Positions 1 to 5,205 are shown, numbered from the stretch's first letter. The stretch: DNA of 5,205 nucleotides from Thermoplasmata archaeon (GCA_007129655.1 SKVC01000037.1:1-5205); one strand, 5' to 3'. Notes: generated by a model not told the origin, from the sequence alone. Numbers and translations are program-made.

Positions 1-800
1 TCCTCGGTTTTCTTAGGAGCTTTCTTCTTTGGTTTCTTTTCCGCGGTTTTCTCTTCTTTCTCTTCGTCCTTCTTAGGAGCTTTCTTCTTTGGTTTCTCTT
101 CCTTCTCTTCGGTTTTCTTAGGAGCTTTCTTCTTTGTTTTCTCTTCCTTCTTCTCCTGGGAAGATTCTTCAGTTTCTGTCTCCTCTTTAACTTCTTCTTT
201 AGGCTTTTCTTCTAAAACGGAAATTTCATCGGGTAGTTTCGCATTTGGATCCATTATTTCAACAGTAACTCCTATCACTCCAAGCTTCATCTTAGCAAAG
301 GCGAAACCCTTTTTCATCCACTTTTTCTCTGTTTCACCACAGTGTTTGATATGCCCAGATATGAACTTTTCAACCCTGTGTCTAGGTCCGGTGACCTTAC
401 CCGATAAAGTGATTTGACATCCCCTTGCTCCGGAATCAAGTATTCTCCTAACTGTAGAGTGCCCCGCTCTTCTGAAGTGCCAACCTCTCTCGAGTGAATT
501 TGCCAATTTTTCAGCCATTATCTGAGGATTCAGTTCAGGAATGTTGACTTCGGAAACTTCTATCTGAGGGTTATCAAAATTGAATTTATTCTTTACCTGC
601 TTTGTTAGATCTCTTATGGTCCTTCCTTTCCTCCCAATTACAAGTGCCGGTCTTTCGATATGAAGTGTTATACGAGTCCCCATGGGTGTCCGTGATACGT
701 CACATCCTCCGAAACCAGCTCTAGATGTCTCACTTTTAAGAAATTCTTTAAGCATCACACGTTGCAATTTGTCAGATATAAATTTTCGCTCTTTCGCCAT
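1..800 (-). CDS. rps3: 30S ribosomal protein S3 (uS3), 3' end outside window, with long Lys/Glu-rich repetitive tail
   Basis: uS3 sits in the head of the small subunit at the mRNA entry channel. The ATG at 800-798 opens a frame that stays open to the window edge: 266 complete codons, no stop seen. Residues about 17-85 form a type II KH domain with the GxxG loop G56-R-K-G59. The uS3 C-terminal domain follows to about residue 195, containing RRAGHSTVRRILDSGARG and GVIGVTVEIMDP. Residues 197-266 are a low-complexity tail with 27 Lys, 22 Glu and 1 Asp; KKKAPKK occurs three times (223-229, 238-244, 258-264), giving an AlgP/histone-H1-like look. The start follows an AGGAGGA Shine-Dalgarno (minus strand, about 807-813) inside the end of uL22, only 2 bases after its stop. 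Family identity is very secure. The role of the tail is unknown and its true length cannot be seen here. Confidence 0.97.
   Translation of the reverse strand, partial: MAKERKFISDKLQRVMLKEFLKSETSRAGFGGCDVSRTPMGTRITLHIERPALVIGRKGRTIRDLTKQVKNKFNFDNPQIEVSEVNIPELNPQIMAEKLANSLERGWHFRRAGHSTVRRILDSGARGCQITLSGKVTGPRHRVEKFISGHIKHCGETEKKWMKKGFAFAKMKLGVIGVTVEIMDPNAKLPDEISVLEEKPKEEVKEETETEESSQEKKEEKTKKKAPKKTEEKEEKPKKKAPKKDEEKEEKTAEKKPKKKAPKKTE
11..136. repeat. Three identical 21-bp direct repeats inside the uS3 tail
   Basis: The 21 bases at 11-31, 71-91 and 116-136 are identical (beginning TCTTAGGAGC on the plus strand). Offsets are 60 and 45 bases, both multiples of three, so each copy encodes the same KKKAPKK block of the uS3 tail. 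Identity extends further between the first two copies (one difference over about 30 bases). Synonymous positions are also conserved, pointing to recent duplication or slippage rather than selection on protein alone. Confidence 0.85.
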
Positions 801-802
801 AA

Positions 803-1249
803 TTATTCCTCCTTCTCCTGCAGAATAATCTCTAAATTCGTCCTTTTTCTATCAAAGGGCGTACTTCTACCTTGAGCACGAGGCCGGTTTCCTTTGACAG
901 GACTAGCCCTATGTGCAGCTAGACCGATTATTTTCATGTTCTCCGAATCCAAGCCCTTCTCTTCGGCATTGCTCTTAGCTTGTTCAATAAACTCTTTGAT
1001 CTTCGATGCCGCTTTAACAGGGTAACCTCCGGGTCCCACGCCTTTATTGTGGGCAACTCTCTTGTTGTATCTCCTATATGGTACCGCTCTTCTTTTCTCT
1101 ATTACATCGTCTAGAATGTCTATAGCTTCATCTACATCTTTTCCTCTTATCAAATTACAAACTTCGTATGATTTTTTTGGCGAAATCTGTATTTCTTTGC
1201 CGTAGGCCTTGGCGGTATTTTCCGGGTCTGGATCCATGGTATATCCCAT
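803..1249 (-). CDS. rpl22: 50S ribosomal protein L22 (uL22), archaeal type
   Basis: uL22 is a large-subunit protein; its extended beta hairpin lines the nascent-peptide exit tunnel near uL4. The 148-residue product shows the archaeal/eukaryotic signatures TAKAYGKEIQISPKKSYEVCNLIRG split over residues 12-36, RRAVPYRRYNKRVAHNKG (53-70) and the C-terminal hairpin region AAHRASPVKGNRPRAQGRS (111-129). It is longer than bacterial L22 (about 110 residues) because of the archaeal insertions around residues 53-80 and 95-105. The start at 1249 is preferred over the Met at residue 5 because GAGGTG (minus strand, 1262-1257) lies 7 bases upstream and overlaps the uS19 stop codon. It lies 11 bases after uS19 and its own stop is 2 bases before the uS3 start, so it is an internal operon gene, probably coupled to both neighbours. 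Confidence 0.97.
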   Translation of the reverse strand: MGYTMDPDPENTAKAYGKEIQISPKKSYEVCNLIRGKDVDEAIDILDDVIEKRRAVPYRRYNKRVAHNKGVGPGGYPVKAASKIKEFIEQAKSNAEEKGLDSENMKIIGLAAHRASPVKGNRPRAQGRSTPFDRKRTNLEIILQEKEE

Positions 1250-1260
1250 TTATCTGCACC

Positions 1261-1674
1261 TCATTTAAGTGGAATGTATTTCGACGAACGGGTTGCCCCT
1301 ACGCCTGGGCCGGAGTGCTGTACTGTTTTTCTAGTCAAAGCAAATTCTCCAAGATAATGCCCGATCATTTCTGGTTCTATCTTAACTTGTTTGAAATCTT
1401 TACCATTATGTATTGCAATTATTTTACCGACGAATTGAGGTAGTATAACCATCTCTCTTCGATGTGTTCTGTAAACATCTTTATCTGCAGTTTCTATGGT
1501 CTTAAGAAATGCTTTTTCTTCCTCGTTTAATCCTCTTTTAAGCGAACGTCTAGCACGAGATGGTAAAACCTCTATGAGCTCGTTAAGAGACATGGATTTC
1601 AACTCATCCAAAGTCTTACCTCTATATTTGAACTCGACCTTCCTTCGTGCTTGTATTCTCTTCTTCTTGGCCAT
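1261..1674 (-). CDS. rps19: 30S ribosomal protein S19 (uS19), archaeal type
   Basis: uS19 is in the small-subunit head, near the A-site finger and the intersubunit bridge. The 137-residue product has a basic N-terminus (MAKKKRIQARRK), the archaeal helical N-terminal region with FKYRGKTLDEL (15-25), then the universal core: THRREMVILPQFVGK (70-84), IAIHNGKDF (87-94) and GHYLGEFALTRKTVQHSGPG split over residues 105-124, ending in the typical ATRSSKYIPLK. Its length is normal for archaea and longer than bacterial S19 (about 92 residues) because of the extra N-terminal domain. GAGGTAA (minus strand, 1686-1680) ends 5 bases before the ATG and runs into the uL2 stop codon. The gap to uL2 is 5 bases. 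Nothing looks damaged. Confidence 0.98.
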   Translation of the reverse strand: MAKKKRIQARRKVEFKYRGKTLDELKSMSLNELIEVLPSRARRSLKRGLNEEEKAFLKTIETADKDVYRTHRREMVILPQFVGKIIAIHNGKDFKQVKIEPEMIGHYLGEFALTRKTVQHSGPGVGATRSSKYIPLK

Positions 1675-1679
1675 AATGC

Positions 1680-2414
1680 TTACCTCTTTCGCTCCTTTGC
1701 CTCAAGTTTTTTCTTCTTTTTAGTACGTTTGGAAGACAATCTTCCTACCTTTCTACCAGGTGGTGCATTCGCCGACACAGTGGAAGGAACACCAACATGT
1801 TGATGGTCTCCTCCTCCGTGGGGATGGTTAACTGCATTCATAGCTACACCACGTACCTTTTTTGGTCTCTTTGCTTTACTTCTATAAGTGTGAAATTTAT
1901 TACCTGCCTTGGCGAATGGTTTATCTTTATGACCTCCGCCTGCTACTATGCCTATAGTAGCTCTGCAGCGGCTGTCTATCCGTTTGAATTTATCAGATGG
2001 CAATCGGATTGTAGAAAGGTCTTTGCCGTGTGAAACTACAGCAGCATAAGTTCCTGCTGATCTTACCAACTTACCACCATCTAGCGGTTGTAATTCTACA
2101 TTATGTATCATGGTACCTACAGGTATACGTTTTAAAGGAAGTATGTTACCAGCCTTTGCTTCCGCCTTTGGACCTAGTTCTATCTCTTCACCTTCCCAAA
2201 GACCATGATTGGCTAGCATGAAGGCTGTTTCACCATTATCAAATTCAATTTCAGCAAGGGGCGCCGTATGTCCGGGTGAATGATGTATTTCAATAACTTT
2301 ACCGACACTCTCCTGGGTTCTCGGATATCTTGAAACTTCAAGATGTCGATGGCTTGGTGAACGATAAGTTGATGATCCTTTTCCTCTTCTTTGTGGTATA
2401 ATTCTCTTTCCCAT
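1680..2414 (-). CDS. rpl2: 50S ribosomal protein L2 (uL2), archaeal type
   Basis: uL2 binds 23S rRNA domain IV, helps subunit association, and reaches towards the peptidyl-transferase centre. The 244-residue product is full length for the archaeal family. It begins with the basic MGKRIIPQRRGKGSSTYRS, has the OB-fold/SH3-like RNA-binding core (about 35-190) with PLKRIPVGTMIHNVELQP (93-110) and AGTYAAVVSHG (120-130), and carries the hallmark loop GVAMNAVNHPHGGGDHQHVG (189-208), including the conserved histidine-rich NHPHGGG. The C-terminus is a basic tail rich in Lys and Arg (from about 220). Its ATG immediately follows the uL23 TGA with no gap, and a GGGGTG Shine-Dalgarno (minus strand, 2426-2421) lies inside the last codons of uL23, so translation is probably coupled. 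Confidence 0.98.
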   Translation of the reverse strand: MGKRIIPQRRGKGSSTYRSPSHRHLEVSRYPRTQESVGKVIEIHHSPGHTAPLAEIEFDNGETAFMLANHGLWEGEEIELGPKAEAKAGNILPLKRIPVGTMIHNVELQPLDGGKLVRSAGTYAAVVSHGKDLSTIRLPSDKFKRIDSRCRATIGIVAGGGHKDKPFAKAGNKFHTYRSKAKRPKKVRGVAMNAVNHPHGGGDHQHVGVPSTVSANAPPGRKVGRLSSKRTKKKKKLEAKERKR

Positions 2415-2684
2415 TCAGAACACCCCTATTCTCATGCCTATCTCTTCGGCTGAATATTCGCTGGTGAATTTTACAGTAGCTCTCTTGCCATGTGAATCTA
2501 TACGTGTATTAACTGCTTCTACTTCAACATCAAAAAGCTCCTCGATAGCTTCTTTAATTTGTTTCTTATTTGATTTGAGATCCACTATGAATTCTAGCTT
2601 GTTCTCGTTTTCCATCTGAGTCATGGTCTTTTCGGTAACATACGGATGATATACAACTTTATGAGGTGAATCGAATTTTTTCAT
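2415..2684 (-). CDS. rpl23: 50S ribosomal protein L23 (uL23); start set at 2684
   Basis: uL23 sits at the rim of the exit tunnel and, in the family, is a docking site for SRP and chaperones. With the start chosen here it has 89 residues. The signature is HPYVTEKTM (13-21), followed by the conserved pattern EFIVDLKSNKKQIKEAIEELFDV (31-53) and VEAVNTRID (56-64), ending in GMRIGVF. Three starts are possible: GTG at 2693, ATG at 2687, ATG at 2684. GGTG at 2694-2691 (minus strand) would be 6 bases from the ATG at 2684, matching the 5-7 base spacing of most other genes in this operon, and only 3 bases from 2687. The chosen start shares one base with the uL4 stop (TGATG), a typical coupling arrangement. 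Starting at 2687 would add one Met and give an ATGA overlap instead. Confidence 0.95.
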   Translation of the reverse strand: MKKFDSPHKVVYHPYVTEKTMTQMENENKLEFIVDLKSNKKQIKEAIEELFDVEVEAVNTRIDSHGKRATVKFTSEYSAEEIGMRIGVF

Positions 2685-3448
2685 CATGACCACCCTTTCG
2701 TTTCATTCAATGCCTTAACACTAAATACTACTAACCGCCCCATATTACCACCTGGAGCAAGATCTTCAACAGTCAGTGTTTCCGGTGTCTTTACTACAAC
2801 TCCAAGTATGTTAGAGAAGGCCTGTGCACCTTTTGCACCTGCAGGAAGCACTACCAATGGTCCTACTGGTGTTTTATAACGTCTATTTCTCATCTTACCT
2901 CTCCCTGCACGGATATTACGGCCATTAACAGCCCTTTCAACATCTGAGTATATCCCCAGATTCTTGAATATACCTATAGCATCCTTGGTTCGTTCTATGT
3001 CTTCTATGTTTTTATCAACTACCAAAGGAAGACTTATGCCTTCTTCAAATCTATGACCTCGTTTTTTTACCAAAGAGTCAACATTTGTAGCTGCTAAAGC
3101 AGAGCGCCGGGCCTTTGACTTTTCCTTCTTATTCATCTTTTTACCCAAATTTTTCTCGGGCGTTGGAGGATGAGCTCTTCGCCCGCCTACATTATTAGGT
3201 GATTCTGCGGCTCTGTTACCGTACTGGGTAAGTCTCTGTACTCGTGCTATACCCCTTCCTTTTCCAGGATTATCCACCGCATGCCGCATCCCTGCTCTTT
3301 TTGCCGGACCATATGGTTGTCTTCTGTTGGCCTGCATGGACATAACTGCCCTGTGAACAAGGTCGGGTCTAAGTTCTGTCGTAAAGGGTTGTGGTAGATT
3401 CATACTTCCTTTCTTTTTCCCTTTTGTATCATATATATTAATCTTCAT
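2684..3448 (-). CDS. rpl4: 50S ribosomal protein L4 (uL4/L4e), archaeal type
   Basis: uL4 is an early-assembly large-subunit protein whose extended loop forms part of the exit-tunnel constriction with uL22. The 254-residue product is full length for archaea. Visible landmarks: an N-terminal strand MKINIYDTKG, PQPFTTELRPDLVHRAVMSMQANRRQPYG split over residues 19-47, the long basic loop (about 45-95) with GKGRGIARV (62-70) and GGRRAHPPTPEKN (88-100), and the C-terminal globular part with RAGRGKMRNRRYK (180-192) and GPLVVL. The ATG is 5 bases after the uL3 stop. Unlike its neighbours it has no GAGG or GGTG close by, only GGGGG at 3463-3459 (10 bases away), so it may depend on ribosomes finishing uL3. 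Bacterial L4 autoregulates its operon; whether this one does is not shown by the sequence. Confidence 0.97.
   Translation of the reverse strand: MKINIYDTKGKKKGSMNLPQPFTTELRPDLVHRAVMSMQANRRQPYGPAKRAGMRHAVDNPGKGRGIARVQRLTQYGNRAAESPNNVGGRRAHPPTPEKNLGKKMNKKEKSKARRSALAATNVDSLVKKRGHRFEEGISLPLVVDKNIEDIERTKDAIGIFKNLGIYSDVERAVNGRNIRAGRGKMRNRRYKTPVGPLVVLPAGAKGAQAFSNILGVVVKTPETLTVEDLAPGGNMGRLVVFSVKALNETKGWS
2691..2694 (-). promoter_or_regulatory. Shine-Dalgarno of uL23 inside the end of uL4
   Basis: The minus strand reads GGTG (within GGGTGGTC). Six bases separate it from the ATG at 2684 and three from the ATG at 2687. The spacing seen at uL3, uL2 and uL22 (5-7 bases after GGTG) supports 2684. It overlaps the penultimate codons of uL4. 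Confidence 0.6.
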
Positions 3449-3453
3449 ATAAC

Positions 3454-4452
3454 TCAGGCCCCCTGTTTTGATTCAGTTGATACATAGGTCAGCTTCGGTT
3501 CTTTTACTTCGACACCCTTCCTTCGTATCGGATCCTTCATCATTATAGTACGTTTGACAGGTCCGGGTATCGATCCATGTATCAGGACATAGCTGTTTTT
3601 TACCTCTCCATAGTTAACAAAACCGCCTTTAGGCGTGATTTCTTCCCCCTTGTCTCCCAACTTTAGAACCCTTTTATTGTACTCGGTTCTTTGATGGAAA
3701 CCCGTCTGACCCGCTTGAGGTACCGTTGGGCGTATATAACCGGGTATGAAAACTCCAGTTGTACCTATGTTTCTTCTAGATTTACTATTTTTGTGGTCAA
3801 GTATCTTTACTCCCCATCTCTTGACATGACCTTGTGTCCCTTTACCTTTTGTTATGGCTGCAACATCGATCATATCTCCCTCTTCAGCAAATTCATTATA
3901 GCTAATTTCTTTACCCAAGATATTTTTGCCTTTGTCTATCCTTTCTGGGATAGTACCCCCTCCTATTCGTAGTTCCATTATCTCCGCTTTTTTGCTTGGA
4001 GTACCGCTAACCTTCTCAGGATGTGTATGAACTATAGCTCTGATCTCATCAACTTCATCGAGATTGACATTTTTCCACATTTTATCCGTGTTATAGCTCT
4101 TCGGTATCGGCAATCTATCATTCAATAGATTATCTACCTTATTAGCCCATACCTCTCCCGTAGCCTTCAAACCTTCGTGGGTTTCGACGTAAAATCGTAA
4201 ACCACATATCGTAATAGGCGGCACTTCAACTACGGTTATAGGTACACGAACTTCCTGTCCTGAAGTGGTGCTGGTAGGACGATAATCGATCATAAAGCCA
4301 TGTGTCATACCGGCTTTAAATCCAGGGAATCCCTGTATCTTTGGACCGTCATCTATATCTGCCCAGGCACGTATCTTCGGAGTCATGCTTCTTGCGCGTT
4401 TGCGGGGTGAATACCCCATCGATCCTCTTCGAGGGTGATGTTTTTTCGGCAT
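3454..4452 (-). CDS. rpl3: 50S ribosomal protein L3 (uL3), archaeal type; start set at 4452
   Basis: uL3 is an early 23S-binding protein whose central extension approaches the peptidyl-transferase centre. From the ATG at 4452 it has 332 residues, normal for archaea. The N-terminus MPKKHHPRRGSMGYSPRKRA is the family signature. Other landmarks are FKAGMTHG (45-52), KGKGTQGHVKRWG (202-214) and the deep-reaching loop PQAGQTGFHQRTEYNKR (245-261). The frame is open to an ATG at 4500, which would add 16 residues (MELFPSFDDELFRGVS), but AGAGGTG at 4464-4458 lies 5 bases before 4452, no comparable site precedes 4500, and family members begin at MP-K-. It is the first gene of the operon, behind a structured leader and a TATA promoter. 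The stop is 5 bases before uL4. Confidence 0.98.
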   Translation of the reverse strand: MPKKHHPRRGSMGYSPRKRARSMTPKIRAWADIDDGPKIQGFPGFKAGMTHGFMIDYRPTSTTSGQEVRVPITVVEVPPITICGLRFYVETHEGLKATGEVWANKVDNLLNDRLPIPKSYNTDKMWKNVNLDEVDEIRAIVHTHPEKVSGTPSKKAEIMELRIGGGTIPERIDKGKNILGKEISYNEFAEEGDMIDVAAITKGKGTQGHVKRWGVKILDHKNSKSRRNIGTTGVFIPGYIRPTVPQAGQTGFHQRTEYNKRVLKLGDKGEEITPKGGFVNYGEVKNSYVLIHGSIPGPVKRTIMMKDPIRRKGVEVKEPKLTYVSTESKQGA

Positions 4453-4457
4453 AGAGA

Positions 4458-4464
4458 CACCTCT
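4458..4464 (-). promoter_or_regulatory. Shine-Dalgarno of uL3 that decides its start
   Basis: The minus strand reads AGAGGTG here, complementary to the archaeal 16S 3' end (CACCTC), followed by TCTCT and then ATG at 4452. It is one of the strongest ribosome binding sites in the window and argues against the in-frame ATG at 4500. Confidence 0.85.
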
Positions 4465-4508
4465 AAATAACTCGTCATCGAAGGACGGAAACAGTTCCAT
4501 CGTTCTTT

Positions 4509-4574
4509 CTCAAGACCGTGACGCCTTATAACGACAGGGGTCGTATTCGATTGCCCTTAACGTCTGGTCTAGAG
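4509..4574 (-). promoter_or_regulatory. Structured mRNA leader: long imperfect inverted repeat upstream of uL3
   Basis: On the plus strand the arms are CTCAAGACCGTGACG (4509-4523) and CGTCTGGTCTAGAG (4561-4574). They pair over 12 positions: a 3-bp end, one mismatch, 5 bp, a 1-by-2 internal loop, then 4 bp. The enclosed 37 bases contain a second hairpin with perfect arms ACGAC (4531-4535) and GTCGT (4540-4544) around a 4-base loop. The outer stem would begin about 6 bases into the predicted transcript and ends about 45 bases before the uL3 Shine-Dalgarno. It is a candidate autoregulatory protein-binding site or attenuator. I did not recognise a known RNA family. Confidence 0.55.
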
Positions 4575-4575
4575 C

Positions 4576-4588
4576 GAGGTATCACCTC
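4576..4588. repeat. Short palindrome at the predicted transcription start
   Basis: GAGGT (4576-4580) and ACCTC (4584-4588) are perfect 5-base inverted arms with the 3-base spacer ATC. The predicted start site falls in or next to the spacer. On the minus strand the element contains GAGGTGAT, an exact complement of the 16S 3' end, yet no start codon follows at a useful distance. It could be an operator or chance. Confidence 0.4.
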
Positions 4589-4603
4589 ATTACAAGGGTG
4601 TTT

Positions 4604-4611
4604 TATATAAA
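4604..4611 (-). promoter_or_regulatory. Archaeal TATA box, likely promoter of the ribosomal operon
   Basis: The minus strand reads TTTATATA, extended to CTTTATATAAAA over 4612-4601, a near-ideal archaeal box A. With the usual 25-27 base spacing from its centre, transcription would begin near 4580-4583, giving a leader of about 130 bases before uL3. No clear purine-rich BRE is seen directly upstream (ACCGTTAGC). The element is nearly symmetric, but no plus-strand gene lies downstream in that direction, so the minus-strand assignment is preferred. The start site is inferred. Confidence 0.7.
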
Positions 4612-4668
4612 GCTAACGGTGTGTACAGCCTTTTCAACCAAAATAACGGACTTATCTAATAACAAATG

Positions 4669-4675
4669 AAAAAAA
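4669..4675 (-). terminator. Oligo-T run, likely terminator of the methyltransferase gene
   Basis: The minus strand has seven consecutive T residues starting 7 bases after the methyltransferase stop codon, with T-rich sequence continuing after it (TCATTTGTTATT). Archaeal RNA polymerase terminates at such runs without needing a hairpin, and none is seen. It separates this gene from the ribosomal promoter about 60 bases further on. Confidence 0.55.
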
Positions 4676-4682
4676 CGAGGCT

Positions 4683-5205
4683 TCATCGGTTAGCTATTAC
4701 TACCCAGGTATCTGAATCTTCCAAATAAGACGATTCTTCACCATATTTCTTGATGTTATCAAATCCGGCTTTGTTTAGATATCCACCGATCTCATTTTCT
4801 GTAAAAAGCTTAAGCTGGATAACATATTCACCCTTGGTAATTTCGTCCCCCTCTCTCACATGAAGTCTTTCTTTTATTTCAAGCATATGGTCCTTTGAAC
4901 GATATGTGCTGGAATTTCTTTTCCACAATGTCATTTCTTCAGGAATCTCTCTCAAGGGTCCGAATTTCTTTTCCGGTCTTTTAAAATCCTCTTTAGGCAT
5001 ATTAAAAAGTTCTATTGCCAGCGCACCGCCCGGTTTCAGGTGTGCATATGATTCAGCGAGGACTGTAATTATATCCTTCTTATCAAGAAAGTGGTGAAAG
5101 TCGCCGGTCGACATGAAAATGAAATCAAATCTTTTATTCAGATTTAAGTTTCTTACGTCTCCTTTAACCATCTTTACATTTTCAGAAACATCTTCTTTTT
5201 CTGCA
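4683..5205 (-). CDS. Class I SAM-dependent methyltransferase, 5' end outside window
   Basis: The frame is open from the window edge to TGA at 4685-4683, giving 173 visible residues. An internal ATG at 5171 is unlikely to be the real start, since coding sequence continues upstream of it (AEKEDVSENVK). The visible part is the second half of a Rossmann methyltransferase: GDVRNL (15-20) after strand 3; FDFIFMSTGDFHHF (26-39) at strand 4 and motif IV; LKPGGALAIELFN (56-68), the classic LKPGG turn before strand 5; and a C-terminal LFTENEIGGYLNKAGFDNIKKYG, the usual ELxxxLxxAGF helix, then a last strand DTWVVIANR. The SAM-binding GxGxG motif and acidic motif II must lie in the missing N-terminal part. 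Substrate is unknown; it resembles the broad Methyltransf_25-like group of small-molecule enzymes, but rRNA or protein substrates cannot be excluded. It has its own terminator, so it is probably not cotranscribed with the ribosomal genes. Confidence 0.8.
   Translation of the reverse strand, partial: AEKEDVSENVKMVKGDVRNLNLNKRFDFIFMSTGDFHHFLDKKDIITVLAESYAHLKPGGALAIELFNMPKEDFKRPEKKFGPLREIPEEMTLWKRNSSTYRSKDHMLEIKERLHVREGDEITKGEYVIQLKLFTENEIGGYLNKAGFDNIKKYGEESSYLEDSDTWVVIANR

Noticed and set aside
11..136. The repeated 21-mers as a CRISPR-like array or mobile-element ends
   Set aside because: The repeats are in frame within uS3, unequally spaced, encode the same peptide, and the sequences between them are the same type of Lys/Glu coding sequence.
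2685..2693. Longer uL23 starts at GTG 2693 or ATG 2687
   Set aside because: Spacing from the GGTG site fits the ATG at 2684 best. The GTG would overlap that site, and the added residues look like no part of the family. ATG 2687 cannot be fully excluded.
4453..4500. A 16-residue N-terminal extension of uL3 from the ATG at 4500
   Set aside because: No good Shine-Dalgarno precedes it, a strong one precedes 4452, and the sequence from 4452 is the conserved uL3 N-terminus.
4525..4532. Second TATA-like element (minus strand GTTATAAG) nearer to uL3
   Set aside because: It is a weaker match than the box at 4604-4611 and lies within the candidate leader structure. It remains a fallback if start mapping shows a leader of about 50 bases.
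4505..4580. A tRNA or other small RNA gene in the intergenic region
   Set aside because: The paired arms do not make a cloverleaf: there is no T arm with a TTCGAAT-type loop in the right place, no matching acceptor stem and no plausible anticodon arm.
1168..5097. Plus-strand open frames between 1168 and 5097, 61-93 codons long
   Set aside because: All lie opposite well-identified genes in the other strand, have no family resemblance or good ribosome binding sites, and are antisense shadows.

Overview
This window is archaeal. It holds the first seven genes of the archaeal S10-type ribosomal protein operon, all on the minus strand, in the order uL3, uL4, uL23, uL2, uS19, uL22, uS3. The proteins are archaeal/eukaryotic-type forms: long uL3 and uL4, a 137-residue uS19 with an N-terminal domain, and a 148-residue uL22 with internal insertions. 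S10 does not precede uL3, as is usual in archaea. Base composition is moderately AT-rich. The uL22 and uL3 N-termini and the long charged uS3 tail suggest a euryarchaeon of the Thermoplasmatota or a related lineage. That placement is inference from memory of family sequences.

Layout on the minus strand, from high to low coordinates: (1) 4683-5205 is the C-terminal part of a class I SAM-dependent methyltransferase whose 5' end lies outside the window. It is followed by a T7 run that is a plausible terminator. (2) 4453-4682 is a 230-base intergenic region. It carries a strong TATA box (4604-4611), a short palindrome at the expected transcription start, and a long imperfect inverted repeat that would fold the start of the ribosomal mRNA into a stem. 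(3) 803-4452 is a tightly packed run of six ribosomal genes with gaps of 11 bases or less. (4) 1-800 is uS3, cut at its 3' end by the window edge inside a repetitive Lys/Glu/Pro/Ala tail.

Most genes have a Shine-Dalgarno matching the archaeal 16S 3' end (GGAGGTGAT type), usually 5-7 bases before the start codon and often overlapping the preceding stop. This favours coupled translation and lets two start sites be corrected: uL3 to 4452 and uL23 to 2684. The products assemble into the large subunit (uL2, uL3, uL4, uL22, uL23) and the head of the small subunit (uS3, uS19). uL4 and uL22 line the exit tunnel, uL23 sits at its mouth, and uL2 and uL3 reach towards the peptidyl-transferase centre.

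The least ordinary parts are the structured leader in front of uL3 and the nucleotide-level repeats in the uS3 tail. I see no mobile element, CRISPR array, tRNA or rRNA, and nothing that amounts to a new multi-gene system.
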